A stretch of 64,000 nt of DNA from Hevea brasiliensis (lineage: Eukaryota; Streptophyta; Magnoliopsida; Malpighiales; Euphorbiaceae): positions 103,822,480 through 103,886,479 of the forward strand of contig NC_079499.1 of the NCBI RefSeq assembly GCF_030052815.1. Direction: 5' to 3'. The notes under the pieces are model-generated. The model was given only the letters and a program-made list of their open reading frames with translations, did not search any database and was not told where the DNA came from. Shown piece after piece: positions 59,665 through 64,000 of the stretch (positions are counted from its first letter, which is position 1; the number at the start of each line of letters is the position of its first letter). The position numbers and the translations under genes were made by a program.

Positions 59665-60330
59665 ACCAACTTAGGTCAATGACCCAGAGGTTGATAACGG
59701 GAATTAAATGCTAAAAATTAAAATTAACTTAGATCAAGGAACCAGAGGTTGATAGCAGGAATTTAAATGCAAAAAATTAAAATCAACTTAGATCAAGGAA
59801 CCAGATGTTGATAGCAGGAATTTAAATGCGAAAAATTAAAATCAACTTAGATCAAGGAAACAGAGGTTGATAGCAGGAATTTAATTATAGCAGGAATTTA
59901 AATGCAAAAAATTAAAATCAACTTAGATCGAGGAACCAGAGGTTGATAGCAGGAATTTAAATGCGAAAAATTAAAATCAACTTAGATCAAGGGACCAGGG
60001 GTTGATAGCAGGAATTTAAATGCGAAAAATTAAAATCAACTTAGATCAAGGGACCAGAGGTTGATAGCAGGAATTTAAATGCGAAAAATTAAAATCAACT
60101 TAGATCAAGGGACCAGAGGTTGATGGCAGGAATTTAAATTCGAAAAATTAAAATCAACTTAGATCAAAGAACCAGAGGTTGATGGCAGGAATTTAAATAC
60201 GAAAAATTAAAATCAACTTAGATCAAGGAATCAGAGGTTGATAGCAGGAATTTAAATGCGAAAAATTAAAATCAACTTAGATCAAGGAACCAGAGGTTGA
60301 TAGCAAGAAATTTAAAATGCTAGAAATTAA
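59665..60330. repeat. 59-bp tandem repeat array in element C 3' UTR
   Basis: About eleven units with a 59-bp period; GTTGATRGCA recurs at 60001, 60060, 60119, 60178, 60237 and 60296. Units contain TTAGATCAAGG, CCAGAGGTTGATAGCAGG and AATTTAAATGCGAAAAATTA. Central units are nearly identical and the outer ones diverged, as expected from unequal crossing-over. One unit near 59874 has a short internal duplication. Such arrays between pol and the 3' LTR are known in Tat/Ogre elements and can seed satellites. Confidence 0.95.
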
Positions 60331-61184
60331 AATACTCACAAAGCAAGCCTAACCTGACGCAAAAAATTCTTCCGCGACGAAGTGTACTTAACAGGATCCC
60401 GAAGATAAACGATTACTGGAGGACGAGTTGCAATACTTAACCCATCATTTTCCATTTCTTACTCACTTCCCAGGACTCTCTTTCTGTTCTTGACTTCCTT
60501 ATTTTGCGAAAAGAGCCCTTGCGGGTTTTCACTTTCCCTTCTACCCATCTGACTAGAAGCGCCCTTCCGGGTTTTCACCTCTAGTTTTTTTTTTTTTTTC
60601 GACCGTTCCCTGCAAATTTCTCAGCAAAGTACATGAGGTTATCAATATCCAAATCCTAATCTTATGACAAAATTTTAACAGATTAATAGAGCGCAAAAGA
60701 CTGCATTAGAGTGTGAGTATACAAGAAGGATAAATCTGAGTGTAAGCAAAACAATAAATTAAAATGCAAATGTGTGAAGAAGATAGATTGAAGTGAAAGG
60801 ATGACTTTATTATGGTTTGAGAGAAAAAGGTACAGTTTCAAAGGAAAAGGGGTACAAGAATGGATCTCACAGATTCCTTGTAGTTGACTTCGAAATCCCT
60901 TAACTGCCATTATTTAAAGTACTCCATTGACGAACATTCATACCGTGTTAGTTTATTTCCTTCCCTGGTCCAGTATCCCCCCTTATTTCTCCATTTTCTG
61001 GTTGTAAGGGCGCCCTTTCGGGTTTTCACCCCTAGTTTTTTTTTTTATCCCTTTTTCAGGGTGCCCTTTTAGGTTTTCACCCTTCACTCATTTTATAGAA
61101 AGCGCCCTTCCGAATTTTCGCCTTCTTTCGCACATTTTGCTAGGAGCGCCCTTTTGGATTTTCACTCCTACCCCTTTTTTTTTT
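60331..61184 (-). other. Element C 3' UTR with six copies of a hairpin-like motif
   Basis: No coding. The motif GCGCCCTTCCGGGTTTTCACC, in variants, occurs at about 60513, 60559, 61010, 61061, 61102 and 61146, most often followed by poly(T) on the plus strand. In the element's sense direction it reads GGTGAAAACCC followed by GGGCGC, with potential to form small hairpins. Adjacent copies are separated by pyrimidine-rich DNA. Confidence 0.7.
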
Positions 61185-64000
61185 TCAGGCATAATACCTT
61201 TCGACAGTGTTTGCATTCACGAGTCTCGAAAATTCTTCTCCGTCTATATGGGTCAAGATCAGGGCCCTACCAGAAAATGCCTTTTTAACCACGTAAGGTC
61301 CTTCATAAGTTGGAGACCATTTACCCCGGGCATCATTTTGATTCGGGAGCTCCTTTTTCAGGACCAGATCTCCTGGTTGAAATTCACGCGGGCGAATGCC
61401 TTTGTTGAATGCCCTAGCCATTCTACTCTGGTATAGTTGCCCATGACAAGCTGCTGCTAGTCTTTTCTCGTCCAGCAAATTTAAATTGGTCCAACCTCGA
61501 CTGGATCCATTCTGACTCATCAATTCCTGATTCTTTCAGAATTCTTAGGGAAGGAATTTCTACCTCAATAGGCAAAACAGCTTCCATCCAGTAAACTAGT
61601 GAGTATGGAGTTGCCCCAGTTGATGTCCTTACGGAGGTCCGGTATGCGTGAAGGGCGTAGGGAAGCATCTCATGCCAATCCCTATAGGTAATGGTCATTT
61701 TCCGGATGATCCTCTTGAGATTTTTGTTAGCGGCTTCCACCGCTCCATTCATCTGGGGACGGTATGGTGAAGAATTGAGATGTCGGATCTTGTATTGGTC
61801 ACATAAACTTTAAACCTTTGGACCATTCAAATTCTTGGCGTTATCAGTGATGATTTCGTTGGGGAGGCCGTGTCGGCATATGATATTATTTCGGAGAAAT
61901 TTGAGGAATGTGTTTTACGTGATGTGGGCATATGATGTTGCTTTGACCCATTTTGAAAAATAGTCAATAGCCACCAGGATAAACCTATGCCCATTGGATG
62001 CCTTGGGGTTAATGGGACTAATCACGTCGATTCCCCACATTGCAAAAGGCCATGGCGAGATGAGTTGAACAATTGGAGAGGCGGAACATTTATCGGATCC
62101 GCATATATTTGACATTTATGACACTTTCGAAAGTACTCATTGCAATCCTTCTCCATAGTAGTCCAGAAGTATCCCCGTCTCATGATTTGCTTAGCCATCA
62201 TATGCCAATTAGCATGGGTTGCACAATTCCCCTCATGAGTCTCGAAAAGGATCTTCCTTGCTTCTTTTGCATCTACGCATCTCAACAATTCGCCGTTGGA
62301 GCTTCTTTTGTATAGAATTTCACCACTGGGGAAGTATCCCAAAGCTAATCTTCGGATCATTCTTCTTTCATTTCTACTTGCCCCTGGAGGGAATTCTCTG
62401 GTTTTGATGTAGACTTGGATGTCATGATACCAAGGTTTACCATCTGTTTCTTCCTCGATCATGAAGCAATACGCCTGCTCACTCCTTGCTTTGATCTGCA
62501 ATACTTGAGTCGTCTGCCCTACTTCCATTTGAGCCATGACAGCCAGGGTGGCTAAGGCATCTGCGAACTGATTCTTGTCCCGACTGAGGTGAGTGAAAGA
62601 AATTTCTTCAAATTTTTTAATCAACTCCAGTAGGTACATCTGATATGGGATTAACTTCGGATCCTTGGTTTGCCATTCTCCCTTGACTTGATAAATGATC
62701 AAGGCCGAATCACCATACACCTCTAACTTCCTGACTTTCATTTCGATGGCAGCCTATAAGCCCATCACACAGGCTTCATATTTTGCGATGTTGTTGGTGC
62801 AGTCAAACCTTAACTTGATAGCTATCGGAAAGTGTTTTCCGTCAGGGAAGACCAGCACAGCTCCGATTCCATTACCAGACAAATTGACAGCTCCGTTAAA
62901 ATACATTTCCCATACATCAGCTAGTTCTTTTTCCTTGCCGTTGACTTCGTTAACATGCTCATCAGGGAATTCAAAATCTAAGGCTTCATAATCTTGGATA
63001 GGGTTTTCTGCTAGGAGATCAGGGATTATGCTACCTTTTACTACTTTCCGGGTTATATAGACAATGTCATATTGAGAGAGTATGACCTGCCATTTGGCTA
63101 TCCTTCCTGGCACAAATGGGCTTTCGAATACATACTTGATAGGATCTATCCTGGAGATGAGCCATGTCTTATGATTCAACATGTAGTGTTTAAGCCGATT
63201 TGCCGTCCAAGCTAATGCGCAACAAGTTTTCTCTAGGAAAGAGTACCTTGACTCGCAATCATTGAATTTCTTGCTTAGGTAATAAATGGCCCTCTCCTTT
63301 CGCCCTGTATCGTCATGCTGCCCCAAAACACATCCCATTGAATTCTGTTGGACCGCCATGTATAGAATCAATGGCCTTCCTACCATCGGAGGAACCAATA
63401 TCGGCGGGTTTGACAGGTACTGCTTAATTTTCTCAAAAGTCTCTTGACAAATTGAATCCCATTGAGAGGTATTGTTCTTTCGGAGTAGTCTAAAGATAGG
63501 CTCAGCTTTAGCAATGAGGTTAGAAATAAATCTCGAAATGTAGTTCAGCTTCCCCAAGAAACTGCGCACCTCCCTTTCTGTTTTTAGGGATGGTATTTCT
63601 TGAATGGCTCGAACTTTGTCGGGATCTACTTCTATTCCTTTCTCACTTACTATGAATCCCAACAGCTTTCCAGATCTAGCTCCGAACACACATTTGGCAG
63701 GGTTCTACTTCAGCTGATACTTTCTGAGTCTTTCGAATACTTTCCTCAGCACTTGTACATGACTTTCTCCCTCCCTGGATTTGATGACCATATCATCCAC
63801 ATATACCTCTACTTCTTTGTGCATCATATCGTGGAATAATGTGACCATAGCACGTTGGTAGGTAGCCCTAGCATTCTTTAACCCAAATGGCATGACCCGA
63901 TAGCAGAATACCCCCCACTGAGTGATAAAAGCAGTTTTCTCCTTATCTTGTTCGTCCATGGGGATTTGATTGTACCCGGATGCCCCATCGATACACGAAC
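61185..64000 (-). pseudogene. Element C pol: RT, two RNase H domains, integrase (partial)
   Basis: The 3' part of a Tat/Ogre-type pol that enters from the right edge. Order: reverse transcriptase with the YVDD active site (63959-63705), RNase H (to about 63000), a second archaeal-type RNase H (about 62900-62560), integrase zinc finger with CHKC, and a DDE core (D in MWGIDVI, D in IITDN, E in GAVEAANKN). The last domain is PGDLVLKK...YEGPYVV, ending at 61185. Stops lie at 63705-63707, 62754-62756, 61915-61917 and 61810-61812, and frame breaks near 62060 and 61500. The archaeal-type RNase H has YFNGA where YFDGA is usual, so a catalytic Asp is also lost. It is inactive. Most lesions are single-base changes, so decay is moderate. 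Confidence 0.92.

Larger units (their letters stand above)
44369..64000 (-). mobile_element. Element C: Tat/Ogre-type Ty3/gypsy retrotransposon (partial)
   Basis: A large minus-strand element that runs off the right edge. In its own direction it shows reverse transcriptase, RNase H, a second archaeal-type RNase H, integrase, a 3' untranslated region with tandem repeats, a polypurine tract and a 3' LTR starting at 59528. The dual RNase H and the tandem-repeat 3' region place it in the Tat lineage (Ogre/Retand-like). Its 3' LTR would extend to about 44370, interrupted by element D at 44499-53403, giving an LTR of about 6.2 kb. The exact left end is uncertain: TG dinucleotides at 44369, 44377 and 44379 are all possible. 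GGAGTCGCCACT at 44420 and GGGAAGGTGTTAGGCACCCC at 53442 are typical LTR-end motifs of such elements. pol has several stops, so it is not autonomous. Confidence 0.75.

Noticed and set aside
59665..60330. CRISPR array
   Set aside because: The 59-bp units are directly contiguous without unique spacers, and the context is a plant retrotransposon 3' region.

Overview
The window is plant nuclear DNA. It carries TIR-NB-LRR immune-receptor genes with plant-type introns (GT-AG, AT-rich), large plant Ty3/gypsy retrotransposons primed by tRNA, MITEs, and very AT-rich spacers. TIR-NB-LRR genes point to a eudicot. The style of the LTRs reminds me of Euphorbiaceae such as cassava or rubber, but that is an impression I cannot verify here. 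There is no sign of bacterial, organellar or CRISPR sequence.

Left part (1-27 kb): a small resistance-gene cluster. Two tandem TIR-NB-LRR (TNL) copies lie on the minus strand about 21 kb apart. The left copy (426-5260) is a pseudogene with at least three premature stops and three frame breaks. The right copy (21471-26090) splices cleanly from five exons into an uninterrupted 1143-residue TNL. It is the only host gene in the window that looks functional. Between them lie two decayed tandem copies of an FAD-dependent monooxygenase of the MO1 / zeaxanthin-epoxidase-like type (16862-18222 and 18920-20350). The second is split by a Mutator-like MITE. Two solo LTRs of one Ty3/gypsy family sit between the first TNL and the monooxygenases (6320-9047 and 10363-13010).

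Middle (27-33.7 kb): a long inverted-repeat MITE, a 3.4-kb solo LTR of a second family with a perfect target-site duplication (27906-31354), and AT-rich spacer containing another MITE.

Right part (33.7-64 kb): a stack of nested retrotransposons. Element A (plus strand, from 33680) is a Tekay-like chromovirus derivative whose 3' LTR is interrupted at 41340 by LTR B. B is interrupted near 44370 by element C, a Tat/Ogre-type element on the minus strand that runs off the right edge. C's LTR is in turn interrupted by element D (44499-53403), a close relative of A with complete LTRs and a perfect AAAAC duplication. Order of insertion: A, then B, then C, then D.

The most unusual content is in C. 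Its putative 3' LTR carries, on the opposite strand to pol, a 611-codon reading frame with only two stop codons, preceded by a TATA box that is part of a duplicated promoter-like module. Next to it are a 59-bp tandem array and a six-copy hairpin-like motif in the 3' untranslated region. A and D also share several kb of internal sequence that encodes nothing recognisable, joined in D to an RNase H-integrase fragment.
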